Part shown: one piece after another, positions 36,001 through 47,390 of the stretch | Position numbering within the stretch: position 1 is the stretch's first letter | How the letters are laid out: every line of letters starts with the position of its first letter | Source: Corylus avellana | Lineage: Eukaryota > Streptophyta > Magnoliopsida > Fagales > Betulaceae | NCBI RefSeq assembly: GCF_901000735.1 | Contig: NC_081545.1 | Span: forward strand, 18,236,758-18,300,757 | DNA: 64,000 nt | Reading direction: 5' to 3' | Made by a program: the position numbers and the translations under genes | Notes under the pieces: model-generated | What the model was told of the DNA's origin: nothing | Database searches by the model: none | The model's input: only the letters and a program-made list of their open reading frames with translations

Positions 36001-36103
36001 CCTGGTCCGTACAGTGCTTCACAATCTCCTTCAAACTCTGCACCACCTTCTTCGTCTTCGGCGAAATCCCCTCTACGCCTTCATTCTTGCTTTCACTCCC
36101 CAT
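27028..36103 (-). CDS. GIP1-like: GBF-interacting protein 1-like (GIP1_N/DUF1296), 843 aa, 10 exons
   Basis: Exons in transcript order: 36103-35932, 35157-35114, 34497-34377, 34276-34165, 32813-32134, 31361-31034, 30953-30683, 28687-28520, 28144-27719, 27237-27028; 2,532 bp. Every junction has GT/AG and keeps phase. Residues 1-72 form the GIP1_N domain (KVVQSLKEIVKHCTDQEIYAILKECNMDPNEAAQLLLSQ, then DTFHEVKSKRERRKE across exons 1-2), a UBA-like fold. The rest is low-complexity and Ser/Asn/Gln-rich, with family landmarks: SADIL-type MADILKMGRPQNKG in exon 5, DEQLRSMYD in exon 7, HSPFPVTPSIPSL in exon 8, LTLEQLANGIRYPSLPRTQAYM in exon 9, and the Gln/His-rich C-terminal end GYPDFSHS. The family was found through binding to G-box bZIP factors and thought to be a co-activator; molecular function is poorly known. 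Length is normal for the family. Confidence 0.88.
28327..28500. mobile_element. SINE-like fragment in intron 8 of the GIP1-like gene
   Basis: TTAGCTAGCAAAGTC at about 28359 and GAGATTAAATCCTGCC at about 28399 resemble A- and B-box promoter elements of a tRNA-derived SINE. Ends and a target duplication were not found, so this is a weak call. Confidence 0.3.
29032..29053. repeat. (AG)n microsatellite in intron 7
   Basis: Eleven uninterrupted AG units. Confidence 0.9.
29868..30308. mobile_element. MULE-type MITE in intron 7 of the GIP1-like gene, perfect 9-bp TSD
   Basis: The element 29877-30299 (423 bp) has inverted ends starting GGGAAAAGCCCACAT and, on the other side, (A)GGAAAAGCCTACAT. The arms continue over about 120 bp (CTCAAACTACCACC, CAATTGAGACAATG and their inverses). 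AATAAAAAA occurs at both 29868-29876 and 30300-30308, a perfect 9-bp duplication that marks Mutator-type insertion. The middle is an A/T-only stretch. It sits inside a 2-kb intron and leaves the splice sites untouched. Confidence 0.85.
31431..31550. repeat. 46-bp direct repeat flanking a short poly(A)-ended insert in intron 5
   Basis: 31431-31476 and 31505-31550 are 46-bp near-identical copies (shared GTGCAACATCAATTTGTTCC). Between them is a 28-bp piece ending TTACTTATCAAAAAAAC, like the 3' tip of a plant LINE. It could be a very short retroposon with an unusually long target duplication, or a tandem duplication at an old insertion. Confidence 0.5.
34558..34720 (-). mobile_element. Possible LINE/SINE 3' end in intron 2 of the GIP1-like gene
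   Basis: The inverse strand reads CTTTCAATGAGATTGGTTTA then TTACTTATAAAAAAAA, a common 3' end of plant non-LTR elements. Only the tail is recognisable. Confidence 0.35.
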
Positions 36104-36760
36104 CTTTTGTACTTTCCCTCGCTTTCTCGTCCGAGAAAATACCTTGCGGCTCTGGCTTAAAGTTTTCCTATCAGCCAAACACAAATGAAAAACCCACAAA
36201 ACCCCTCTCTCTCCGTCTCTCTCTCAATCTCTTTCTCTCTCTTGTATTCCTCTTTACATGGGTTTATATATCGGTTTAATGTATCAGTTTGAGTAAGTCG
36301 TGGGGCGATTCTATCCTCACTCTACTGTTACTTACCGTCACTACATCACAGCCCGTAAGTGTTTCCAGCGGTGAGGGTGGGATCTACGTGTTGCTGTAAT
36401 CTTAAGGAAGGGAGTCGTGGCCGGCGCGTGAGATTACGATAACTCGTGGGTCGGATTTATTTTGGGGGGTCTTTTTAGGTCAAATAGTTTTTGTATTTGT
36501 TCGAAATAAATGGTTGGATGAAGATTTTTTGGTTGGCTCCTTGCGGAGGAAAAGTGCATAAAAAAAATATTCCTTTTGATTGGTGCCACGTTATATTTGA
36601 AAAATATCTCTATGATGTGTACGATTATTGTATTTTTTTAGGAATTAAATTTAATCCATTTTTTAATGTTGATTTTAATTTAGTTTTAGGTTTTAATTTT
36701 AATAATTACTAGGTCTTTAAATTTTTCTCTTGTTTCAAATGGGTTTTTTCTTGTCTAATT
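36104..36760 (-). promoter_or_regulatory. 5' region of the GIP1-like gene
   Basis: On the sense strand, the leader is rich in GAGAGA (36204-36246 is CT-rich on plus). A TATATAA lies at 36264-36270, about 160 bp upstream of the ATG, the best TATA candidate. Upstream of that (36300-36760) no gene is seen; it runs up to the LINE insertion site. Confidence 0.45.
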
Positions 36761-36891
36761 AATTAATGATATGGGATATTTTAAGAAGGAAGCCACCATG
36801 TTTTCTCTCTGGCGATAACCTAGAGGAGAAGGATCTGTTTCCACGTCTTTTGTGATTGTGGAGGATTGCGTGCAAGCTAAGTCTAAACATC

Positions 36892-38503
36892 ATGGTGGAT
36901 GATCTAACGAGGATGTCGGATAACTTCTCCTTGCTAGATGAAGAGGAGGTGGAAGTGGAAGTGGAAGTCCAGGCCGAGGATTTCCAAGCAGTGACCAACA
37001 GGGGCAGGGATTGTGTTGTCGAAAAATTGGTAGCCAATCGATACGTGAGTATGGAGACAATAAAAAATACCCTAAAACGCTGGTGGAGACCATCAGGGAC
37101 CATGTCATTCAAAGCTCTGGGGGAAAATCTCTTTATCATCGAGTTTGACCATGGTCGGGATAAAAAGAGAGTTTTGGAGGGCCGGCCGTGGGTTTTTGAA
37201 GGCACTCTTTTTTTAGTTGAGGACTATGACGATCGCACTTCTCCGGCACAATTTACGTTTGACAAGGCTTCATTTTGGGTTCGAATGTAACATCTGTCGT
37301 TGGGATGTATCGGGCATGAGGTCGGGCATAAGATTGGCTCTTCAGTTGGACTAGTGGAAGAGGTGGACACAGACGCCGACGGAGTGGGCTAGGGGGAGTT
37401 CTTAAGGGTGAAGATACAACTAGATTTGACCAAACCCCTCTCGAGGGGGCGTAAGTTGAAACTAGAAGGAAAGTCGAGCTTGATTGTTTTTCAATATGAA
37501 AGGCTTCCTAAATTCTGTTTCCAGTGTGGTGTCATTAGCCATGGTCCAGGTGGGTGTCAGAAGCGGAGCGACATGCGAAACCAGGCTGGTTCAAGCCAAT
37601 ATGGCCCCTGGATGTGAGCACCATCACCAACCAGAAGGGCAGATCGGAACCAAGGAGGCTTTATATCAAAACATGGAAGAAACTACCCAGACCCACTGGT
37701 TTCAGGAAGTCGGTCAGGGCAGGGCGACGGAAAAGTTCGGCGGGGAGGGGAACTGAGACGAGATACCAACTTTTCCGGTGAAGGGGAGGAGCCTAATGAG
37801 TTTTTTCGAGAAAGATCTAGATCCCCTTCAATCAAGGAGGGGAGCAGATTTTTTGGCGAAAATCAAGGTGGAGGAGCAGCAAGTTTCTATGCTGAGAATC
37901 AAGTCGAAAAGGAAACTCTCCCTGTAACAGCTGGTCAACCCGTGGGATTCGAATTGGTACATAAAGGAGATGTCTCGGCTGAGCTGGTTGACGAGGGACA
38001 CAATTTAAAGTCAAAAGATATTTATGCTTTTTCTTTTAATGCAGTCCACCGAGAAGAGGAGCGTATGGTTGTTGGACGCAAGGAGAAAATCAAAGGCAAG
38101 GGGATTAAGGCCCAGCGAGGTCTGAGGGAGAGCCCAACAAAAAATTTGGGCCTAGAGGGAAGTGGACAGTATCGGCCTGGCAACAAAGGAGGTTATATGG
38201 GGTTGAGTTTTGCTAATATAGAAAAAACTGTGAAAGAAGCCCGAGCTAGCAGTAAGGAGCCCAAGGAAAGTGTATGCCCAGAGAGTGCTATAGTAACCTG
38301 GAAAATAAAAGAAAGGGAATGGATGGAAGGAGCAGCAAAGGGTTCGGTGGGGTTATAAGAAAAAAATGTAAAGACTGGGGTTGAAGGGGGAGACAACAAT
38401 TTGGTCTTTCCTAAGAAGGGACGTAAGGAATGCCTAGGCAGTAACATAACAGATGGATCGGGAATGGCGGAGGCTGAATTTCAGCCCTGCCAACCGCAAT
38501 GAT
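36892..38503 (+). pseudogene. LINE ORF1 (DUF4283 + CCHC zinc knuckle), with stops
   Basis: Starting at ATG 36892, the first 130 residues match the DUF4283 fold of plant LINE ORF1 (KNTLKRWW, ENLFIIEFDHGRDKKRVLEGRPWVFEGTLFLVEDYD). A zf-CCHC_4 knuckle follows (RLPKFCFQCGVISHGPGGC at about 37502-37560). ORF1 proteins coat the LINE RNA. Stops fall at 37288, 37390 and 37615 and the frame changes later, before a long basic/acidic C-terminal region that ends next to the ORF2 start. Confidence 0.75.
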
Positions 38504-41500
38504 TATTTTCAGTTGGAACTGCCGGGGGCTTGGGAACCTATGGACAGTTCAAGACCTTTGCCGGATGGTGAGGGACAAGAAACCCGACTTGGTTTTCCTA
38601 ATGGAAACCAATATGCGAAAAAATAAAATGGAGAATGTGAGAATCAAATTGGGATTCTCTAATATGTTTGTAGTGGATTGCGTCGGGAAGAGCGAAGGTT
38701 TGGGGTTATTATGGGGGGAAGGTGCAAAGGTTGAGGTTAAAAAATTTCAGCCATCGGCATATCAATGCAATAATAAACGGACCCAAAGTTGACTTATTTT
38801 GGAAATTCACGCGGTTTTATGGCCACCCCGAATCTGCCAAGAGACATGAGGCGTGGTCTTTATTAAAATTCCTAGCCCGGCAAGACCCTCTCCCATGGTT
38901 GTGCATTGGCGATTTCAACGAGGTTGTTAATGGAGATGAGAAAAAATGGGGAGTTTGAGAAAGAGAACGGATATGGAAGCATTCCAGCACACACTGGAGG
39001 AGTGCAATTTGTCTGATTTAGGCTTTTATGGCCCAAAATATACATGGAATAACTGTCGAGAGGGGAGAGCATTCATAAAGGAGCGGCTGGATTGTGGTGT
39101 CGCCAATATGGAATGGAGGACTTGTTTCCCGGAAGCGGTGGTGAGGGTGGAAGCTGCTGTTTCATCAGACCACGCTCCTTTAGTATTGAGTCTCATTAAA
39201 AATGATCGCAAGACTAAACGGGGTAGTAGATTTTATTATGAAGCTGGATGGGCTTTGGAAAATGGGTTCTAGGAAGTGATTGAAGAGGTTTGGAAGCAAC
39301 CAATGGGGGAGAAGAGGGGGTGGGACCGGATGGAGAACAAGCTTTCTGCATGCATGCAGCACATCTTAAGTTGGAAGAATAGCTTGCAAGAAACAACGCA
39401 TGGGCACATATCACGTATGAGCAGGGACGGAGCCAGGAAATTTTATGGGAGGGGGCCAACCAAAATTTTTTTTCGGTTTTTTAGAATTTTTTTATTAAAA
39501 AAAATAATTTTGATTGTTTTTTTATGAACTAAAGACTACCGTAAGAGCCAAAAAAAGTGAGCATTTGAAAGTAAGGGCCAAAAAATGGACTTTTGAAAGT
39601 AAGGACCAAAAATAAAAAACCTTAATAGGTATGGCCCAAAAAAATTACGAATAGGGACAAAAATTTTTATTGGATATGGCCAAAAAATCTAAAAATAGGG
39701 CCAATTTTTTTTTTTTTTTTTTTTTTTTTTGGAGGGAGCCAAATGACTAAACTTAAAACATTAATTTAATTTTTTTTTTTTTTTTACTTATAAATTTTTT
39801 TTCTTCCTTATTTGGGGGGGGACCATGGCCCACCCCGGTCCCCCCCTCTCTCCGTCTCTGCGTATGAGGGAGAAATTAGCCGAGCTGCAGGGAAGTGAAA
39901 ATACGGGCAGCAGTGATAAAATTTCAAAGTTAAAATGTGACATCCAAGTCCAATTAGAGAAAGATGATTTATGGTGGAGACAAAGGGCTAAAGCTGACTG
40001 GCTCAAGTATGGAGATAGGAACACCAAATATTTCCATGCATGTGTCAAGTCCAAGGGAAAGAAAAATGTAATTGATAGAATCCAAGATGTACAGGGGAAG
40101 TGGTGGGAGACGTCTAAAGGGGTATGTAAGGCTTTTGTTGATTATTATGCTGATTTGTTTTCTGCTAACAGTGAAGGTGACTTGGGGCAGTGTATGCAAC
40201 ACATAGATGGTCATGTCTCGGTTGGCATGAACGCCGAACTCATTCAGGAATTTAATATGGAAGAAATTAGCCAAGCTCTACACCAAATGGCACCCCTCAA
40301 AGCACCCGGTCCGGATGGGATGAATGCTTGTTTCTTTCAATAGAATTGGGCTATTATGAGAGAGGAGGTATGTGGAGGTATTTTTTAGATCCTTAATTCT
40401 GGTTGTTTGCCGCCAAATTTGAATTTGACTTACATTGCGCTTATTCCAAAGACTAATAATCCGAAAAATGTGACAGAGTTTCGGCCTATTAGTCTTTGTA
40501 ATGTATTGTATAAGCTTATATCCAAGGTGCTTGCCAATAGGCTTAAAAAGGTCCTTCCTAATATTATTTCATCCACCCAAAGTGCATTTATCCCGGGGAA
40601 ACTGATTTCGGACAATATTTTGACGGCTTATGAAACTTTCCATACAATGCACACCGAAATGCGAGGCAAAAAAGGTTTTATGGCTATTAAATTAGACATG
40701 AGTAAGGCATATAATAGGGTGGAATGGAGGTTCTTGGAGGTGGTAATGCGAAAAATGGGGTTTGATGAGCGTTGGATCTGACTAGTGATGATGTGTGTTA
40801 CTTCGGTCCATTATAAGCTTCTGATTAATGGAGAACCATGTGGGCATATAACCCCTACGAGGGGTCTCAGGCAAGGAGACCCAATTTCCCCTTACCTTTT
40901 CCTGATTTGTGCGGAAGTCTTGAGCTCTATGGTGGCGGATGCAAATAGGCGAGGGTTCTTATCTGGGGTACCGACTTCAAAGAGGGGCCCAAAGATTAGC
41001 CACCTCTTTTTTGCAGATAACAGTTTATTATTTTGCAGGACCACTCTAGCTCAATGGAGCAATTTGTCAGCCATTCTGCAAAAATATGAGGAGGCCTCGG
41101 GTTAAAAAATGAACACTAATAAAACTTCCATTTTTTTTCAGCAGGAATACACCAATGGGTGAGAAGGAAACCATTTTGGAGTTTGTAGGTATCCCAGCTA
41201 CACAGAGATATGACAAATACCTTGGGTTGCCAGCCTTGGTGGGTCGCTCCCGATTGAAAGCCTTTAAGGGTATTATGGAGCGGGTGCAGAAAAGACTTCA
41301 GGATTGGAAGTTGAGATTTCTTTCCCAAGCAGGAAAGGAAATACTCCTAAATGCGGTAATTCAAGCCATCCATTCTTATTGCATGAGTGTTTTTCTGCTT
41401 CCTAAAACCTTGTGCTCAGAGATCAATTCCCTTATGAAAGGGTTTTGGTGGGGTCACAAGGGAAATGGTAGAAAAATTGCTTGGTTGAGTTGGAGCAAAT

Positions 41501-43073
41501 TGGGGGTCTCAAAGGCGGGGGGAGGCATGGGCTTCCGTGATATTACTTGTTTCAAAAAAGCACTCTTGGCTAAGCAAATTTGGAGGATGTGGACTATGCC
41601 AGATAGCCTAGTTGCACGCATAATGAAAGCGAAATATTTTCCGGATTGCTCGGTCATTGAAGCTCCACTACGGAGAAATTCATCCTTTGCCTGGAGGAGT
41701 ATTCAAAGCTCATGTACTCTTATGAGGGAGGGGCTGGTTTGGAGGATCGGGAATGGGGAAAAAACGAGGATTTGGGGAGATAAATGGCTCCCTAAGCCAT
41801 CAACCTATCGGGTACAGTCTTCTCCAAAAATGCTTGACTCGGCAGCAACTGTTAACCAATTAATTGATGAAAGTGGGCATGAATGGAAGCATGGATTACT
41901 GTCTCAATTATTCTCGACAGAAGAGATGAGAATGATACAAGCTATCCTAATCAGTTGCAATAACCAGGAAGATAAGCTCATCTGGAGGGGAACTGATAGA
42001 GGTATTTTTTCAGTCAAGAGTGCCTATCATATTCAAAAAGATCTGGAATGTGCACAAATGGCAGAGTGTTCTTCCCAGAGATAGAATAGTTTGGTCTGGA
42101 AAAGCCTCTGGAAACTACAAATTCCACATGCGGAGAAGGTATGGTTCTGGCGGGCTTGTCAAGATATTTTACCTACACGGGATAAGCTGTTTAGGAGGAA
42201 GGTGATTTCAGATCCAAGCTGTCCCATGTGTGGCCTGGAAGCAGAGACAAGCTATCATATTCTATGGCAATGTCCCTCCTCACAGGATGTATGGAGTGGG
42301 GGTTGTAAAAAATTTCAGAAAAGCTCTCTGGGGGAACCGGATTTCCTACGGCTAGCAAAGGAGATGTTGCTGAAATGTGATGTGGATGATTACAGACTTT
42401 CATTCTCACTGCTCGTCGAGTCTGGCTTCGTAGAAACGCATTCCTTCATGAAGGTGTTTTTTCCCACCCTAACACCATTGTTAAGAATGCTGTCACTGCT
42501 CTCCAGGATTTCTCTCAAGCTCAAGTAGGGATCTCTCGGCCCTGTGCTCCAAAAGAGCCAACTGTTCTGGGGAAGTGGACAACACCTCAGCAAGGGTGGT
42601 ATAAATTGAACTGGGACGCAGCTGTTGGGAAGCAAACAGGGAGGATAGGTTTGGGAGTGCTCATTCGGGATCATACGGGGGAGGTGCATGCAGCTTTGAG
42701 CAGCACGCGTGTTGGCACTTTTGAGCCAACCGCTGCTGAAGCGTTGGCGGCTCTCTTGGCTACCCAAGTGGCGCAAGAGATGGGCTTAATGCAGGTTGAG
42801 TTGGAAGGGGATGCCAAGGTGATGGTTGAGGCTGTGGGGTTCGACGTTGTAGATTGGAGTAGAAAGGGTCACTTGATCGATGATATACATGCTTCCCTCA
42901 ATTCCTTCCTCGCTTCGAAACTGCTCTATGTGAATAGAACTTGTAATCAAGCTGCTCACGCTTTGGCTCGGATGGCTTTCCTACATGAGGTAGATAGGCA
43001 GTGGTCTGATGACATCCCAGATTGTTTGTGGGAGATTGTTGAAGCAGAGAAATTTGCTATGAATGTATACTGA
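38499..43073 (+). pseudogene. LINE ORF2: endonuclease, reverse transcriptase, RNase H (broken)
   Basis: The APE-type endonuclease is readable from ATG 38499 (FSWNCRGLGN, ME-TN, GDFNEV, SDHAPL), with a frameshift near 38770-38950. The RT begins near 40100 (LKAPGPDGM, FRPISLCNVLYKLISKVLANRLK, QSAFIPGKLISDNI, LDMSKAYNRVEW, GLRQGDPISPYLF). Its catalytic FADD is FADN here (codon 41019-41021), which alone should kill activity. A zf-RVT region (42080-42300) and an RVT_3 RNase H domain (42606-43073; LNWDAAVG, EALAAL, LEGDAKVMV) follow. Stops occur at 40341, 40779 and 41103, and several frameshifts in 41100-42600. The MITE at 39422-39860 splits the region between endonuclease and RT. Confidence 0.85.
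39414..39868. mobile_element. hAT-type MITE inside the LINE, perfect 8-bp TSD
   Basis: The element 39422-39860 starts CAGGGACGGAGCCAGG and ends CTCTCCGTCTCTG (inverted CAGAGACGGAGAG). CGTATGAG flanks both sides (39414-39421 and 39861-39868). CAG ends plus an 8-bp duplication are typical of hAT. The middle is A/T-rich with long T runs (39705-39730, 39770-39785). Confidence 0.85.
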
Positions 43074-43139
43074 TTTTGAGAATGAAATGCAATATGATTC
43101 AGAAGGTTTAAAAAAAAAAAAAAAATTAATGATATGGGA

Positions 43140-43894
43140 CTTATCAATTAATATCACATGATTCTTGGTTAACAAATGGTAAGGCCGGTTAGTTATCGTA
43201 TATGAGACCCCTATTTTAAAAATGTTTAATGGAATGACCTTTTTTTTTTTTTTTTTTTTTTTAATAACAATGCTTCTTCTCTATTTATTTCATAAAAATA
43301 AAAGTAGAGTTTTTTTTTTTAATATATATATATATGGAACTTTCATTGATAAAATTTTATAAGCACATAAAGCTCTTACAACATAAAGCATACAGCTCTA
43401 AAAATTATAGCTAAAAGTTATGAAGGTTACAAAGTCATAAAAATGACTTCAAGTTTCCACTAATCAATGTACAATTACATTTAAAGAACAAATCTGCTTC
43501 GTTGACATAGGTAGCACAAATACAAAACAAAAATAAAAAATAACTAGAAACTAAAAATCCAGCAATAAGGGTTAAGCCCCCAAGCTGATCTACTACATCC
43601 TCAACCCGAAGGCCAGGACAAACAAAATAAAAAACAAAAAACAAAAACCCCACAAGCAGCAGCAGAGGAGCATGGCATCGTAGATATCCTTTTAGAAAAC
43701 ACGTCTTGGCCGAAGAAGACGATCAAATTTAAGGTTGAAGAAACTAGATCTGGATGTAGATCTAAACATAGATCTACAAACTAAATCTAAAACAACCTGT
43801 CATAAACGGAGACCGGTGGAGCCTATAGAGAAGACACCGAGCACTACTATCGTGAAAGTGGAGGATGGAAGATCTAGATCTAAAACTTAAAAGA

Positions 43895-43928
<34 letters not shown>

Positions 43929-44578
43929 CATGTTGGTGTAACAAAACAATATCATAGATATAATGAGAAATTTCTTCTATCCAAATTTAATCTATACTTT
44001 GTTTAACTTTTGAATGTCATCATTCCAATCAGTTTCCAGATCTATAGCATATTATGGTGAATCATGTCTCTGGTCGCTGCCCGATCCATCACAACTTTCT
44101 TGACTAGAGAGTGATTTTTGGGGTTTTCCATCTTCATTACAAGTGCATTCTCAAATGCAATCTCCTTCGCTACCTCTACCATCAATGACAATTATTTCAT
44201 ATGCCTAATAATTCATTCGCTATCAGCCAATGATTGACTTCCATAAAAGAACCAGAGAGAAAACAAAAAACAGACCAGAGATCTAAAATCGTTACTCTTA
44301 AGGAGTTCTACCACCTAGTCTAAACGTGTCCCATCTATTGAGAAACCACCTTAAATGTGGGAAGGAATTATGAGCTAGACTCTCAATCATATTAACTGTA
44401 AAAGAATCGTTTGCATATGAAGCTTGTTGACCATCATTGAAAACATTTAGTTTCATTTTCATACTTCCAAAGGATAGCTTCATAACCATATTCCAACAAT
44501 TTATGATAACATTGGATGTAGCAAAAATGGACATCCCAAGATAATAAGAATATGATTCCTAAGATTTTGAATAGGTTG
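43140..44578. other. Intergenic, with a possible inverse LINE tail and microsatellites
   Basis: No gene. Around 43308-43450 the inverse strand reads ...TTATCAATGAAAGTTCC then (AT)n, resembling a LINE 3' end. Poly-T at 43240-43261, (TA)n at 43321-43335 and (AT)n(AG)n at 43892-43928 are simple repeats. Confidence 0.4.
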
Positions 44579-45041
44579 TGTAACACCCCACTCCATGTGG
44601 TATAATATTGTCCACTTTGGGCCTCAGCTCACACGATTTTTGTTATTGGATTTACCCTAAAAGGCCTCATACCATTTAGAGAAAGCATGCTCTATATAAA
44701 TAAATCCTCTTTCTCACACCCAAGCAATATGGGACGCTACAATCACCCCCCTCTTAGGACCATCATCCTCTCTGACAACTCTTATGGGCTTCTGCACGTT
44801 CCCCTTATCTCAGGCTGGCTTTGACTTTGATGCCATATGTAACACCACATCCTAAATGATATGATATTGTCCGCTTTGGATTAAGTCCGCCCTAAATAAT
44901 ATGATATTGTCCACTTTGGGCCAAGCCCGCACGGTTTTGTTATTTTGTTTACTTCAAAATGTCTCATACCATTTAGAGAGTAGCATGCTCTATATAAGCA
45001 CATCTCACTTTCTCATACACATCGCAATGTGGGACGCCACA
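44579..45041 (-). mobile_element. TRIM retroelement on the minus strand
   Basis: Two related LTRs, 44579-44741 and 44838-45041, both start TGTAACACC and end GGGACGC(T/C)(A/C)CA on plus. Read on minus, the first LTR is followed by TGGCATCAAAGTC, a worn initiator-Met tRNA primer site (44823-44835). The second is preceded by the purine tract AGAGGGGGGT (about 44744-44753). Only about 96 bp lie between them, far too few to code, which defines a TRIM. The 204-bp LTR contains a 40-bp internal duplication (ATGATATTGTCC(G/A)CTTTGG). A target duplication is not evident. Confidence 0.75.
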
Positions 45042-45265
45042 TAGAGGAGATGTGGTTATGTATCAATGACAACCATGCCAACATGGAGTTACTTGACAAT
45101 TACATCGAATCTAATCGATGGTACACTTGACTTGCATAAGGTATTAATCTTCCAAATGAGCTATATTATCTTAAAGTTAGAGACTGCAACAAGACGGCTA
45201 GATTTTAACATCATGGGTTGCTAATTATGAGATGATAGTCTCGTCTAGATTATAGTAATTAATAG

Positions 45266-46736
45266 TGTTGGGAATAGGATTGCAAATCAGATATTTGCGT
45301 AGCGAAAGAAATCGAATTCCCATGCAGCCACTCCTAGCTTTGGGCAAAAATCTTTTTGCTTTTCCAAGAATATGTTTTTTCTTGTTCAAGAACACGAAGA
45401 ACAATTTATTCTTTCTTCAAGAACAAGAAGAACAAGTTCTTCTTTCTTCAAGAACACGATAAATCTCAAGGATATAGAGACATCTAGATCTTCTCACCAA
45501 TGACTGATAATAACCAAGAGAGTGTGGGCTCTTACTTGGCTCTTCAAATCTTAAATTTTTGTTCTTCGTGAGTTAACACAAAGAACTATTAATTCTCAGA
45601 GAGAACTTGATAGATTGAATTAAGTAATTTGAGAGCCTAGGCTCTTCTCTATTTATAGGCTTAGCAGGGAAACAGAGAATTAGATTTAATCAATGTGGGA
45701 CAAAAGAATATTAGAAGACATAGTCCAACTAAGACTACTATAGGGGAGTGGACAACTAGGGCTAGGAAAAACCCTAGCCTCCAATCCTATAATGGCCATA
45801 TGGCCCAAGGAGAGTCTCTCCTTGGGCCATGCATTCCCATGCCCTGGAACTAGGTTTTACCCCAGGCCTTTCTCCTTACCTCTAATACATAAACCCAGTG
45901 AATAGTCTCTGGCCTTATGTTTTCCACTTATGCTCATTGGGCCTCTAGGTTTTATCCTAAGCCCAATTGCACCAAATCTCTATAGCCCATGTTTTAAATA
46001 AATAAAACACTTAGCCCAATAAATAAGAAATCTTGAAGGTTAAATAACATCAGCTTGGTGATGGACCTAAAGGAAAAAATATTATTGGCTTAAATATGTT
46101 CGTAATCATGTCTTTTTGACATTTATTACGCAACGATATTTTAATCACAATTAATTCCACTAAATGATTGTAACTAAAATCCAATAAATATTTTTTATTA
46201 GACAATTAATCCCTTGACTTTGACTTATGATTCCTCCATGAAATATTCCGCAACAAAATTAAGGCTAAGGATATTGTCACTTAACTCTCTACATCTTTAT
46301 TTTTGAATCACTGATTTTACGTTTATTCTCATATATGTGAAAAACACATGTATATATTTTGGTATGCCAACCAAAATGCTTCGAGTGAAGACTCTGAAAG
46401 GAAATTTCTTATCTCTTTATTCTCTAATAAAAGATTTGGATTCCCTCTTGAAATCGGCATTCCCACAATGGTAGATGTGATTACCCAATGTACTGAGCAC
46501 TATTGACCAATGATAGGTCTCACCCTTTGATACATCTAAGTAATCAACACTTCACATTTTAGTTCACGAACTTCTCAAGATTTAGAATCAAAGTCTAAAT
46601 AGTTTTTAAGAAGTTTATTGTCTTTCCTTAATATACAGTATCTTTATGAAAAGACAACGCATATATTCATTACAAACATTTGAATGTCAACATAGATATA
46701 AAATCATTGGGATTCAGGGCATAATCGCAAGAAACA
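45266..46736 (-). mobile_element. Solo LTR, inverse relative of the 6.5-kb copy
   Basis: It starts TGTTGGGAATAGGATTGCAAATC on plus, matching the inverse of the 3' end of the LTR at 6500-8317. Near 46700 it reads AAATCATTGGGATTCAGGGC, matching the inverse of that LTR's 5' end. The last bases are degenerate (TCGCAAGAAACA). It has a shorter GTTCTT array. Flanks do not match, so the boundary at 46736 is approximate. Confidence 0.6.
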
Positions 46737-46976
46737 GTGTATCGCCTTGGCCATGGGCCCTGCTCCCTACGGAGGGTGTTTTTTAATTGCATAGATTGAG
46801 TTGTTGTTACATTATCATAATATATGTTTTATTTTGGGTTTCATATATATTGATTTGCTAAATAAATATATGACCTAATATTTTTAGTTTATCCATCATA
46901 TGATCCTCATACATTGCCTGCATATTATATTAGTCCTATATCTGTTATAATTGAATTATATTAGAGACAAGAATAT

Positions 46977-47390
46977 TGTAATGCCCTAAAATTCAAAAAC
47001 CCTAAAAAGAGTTTACTAATTAAAAACAACTATTGTATTCAAATAATTTCATAACATTCCATTAATTTTAAAATGTTTTAATTACAACCATGCAAGTGTT
47101 ACTCCTTTCAAGGAAACCTTTTTATTTGAAAACAGCCCCCCAAACCCAACTTCAACCTCTGACCAAACATTTGATAGGGGACCACCGAACGTTCAAGCTG
47201 AACATTTAGTGCGAACGTTCGACAACCAACCCTAGAACCGTTGGATATTGACCAAACTTTCGACTTGCAAACTTAGAACCACTATGTAATAGTACACCGA
47301 ACGTTTAAGCATAGTATAGAATGTTCGATGCAAGTTTGAAAAGCAATTTAAACCCATTATCCACTTTTTTAGGCCATGGCACGCCCCTCA
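46977..47390 (-). mobile_element. LTR fragment of the GAACGTTC-rich family
   Basis: It starts TGTAATGCCCTAAAATTC on plus and carries GAACGTTC at 47189 and 47215 among others. It is the inverse relative of the fragment at 1314-1555. It stops where the large inverted-repeat structure begins at 47391. Confidence 0.5.

Larger units (their letters stand above)
36761..43139 (+). mobile_element. Full-length L1-type LINE with perfect 16-bp target duplication
   Basis: The element spans 36777-43123 (6.35 kb) and ends in a poly(A) tract (43110-43125, partly shared with the duplication). AATTAATGATATGGGA stands before it (36761-36776) and after the tail (43124-43139). It has the two-frame plan of plant L1 elements: a nucleic-acid-binding ORF1 and an endonuclease/RT/RNase H ORF2. 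It moved by target-primed reverse transcription. A 439-bp hAT-type MITE is inserted in ORF2. Confidence 0.92.

Noticed and set aside
36113..36199. Longer GIP1-like start at 36199
   Set aside because: The extra residues are basic, unlike the family; MGSES... at 36103 directly precedes the conserved domain.
6500..46736. Two similar LTRs at 6.5 kb and 45.3 kb read as ends of one huge element
   Set aside because: They are in opposite orientation and the first has its own flanking duplication, so they are independent insertions.
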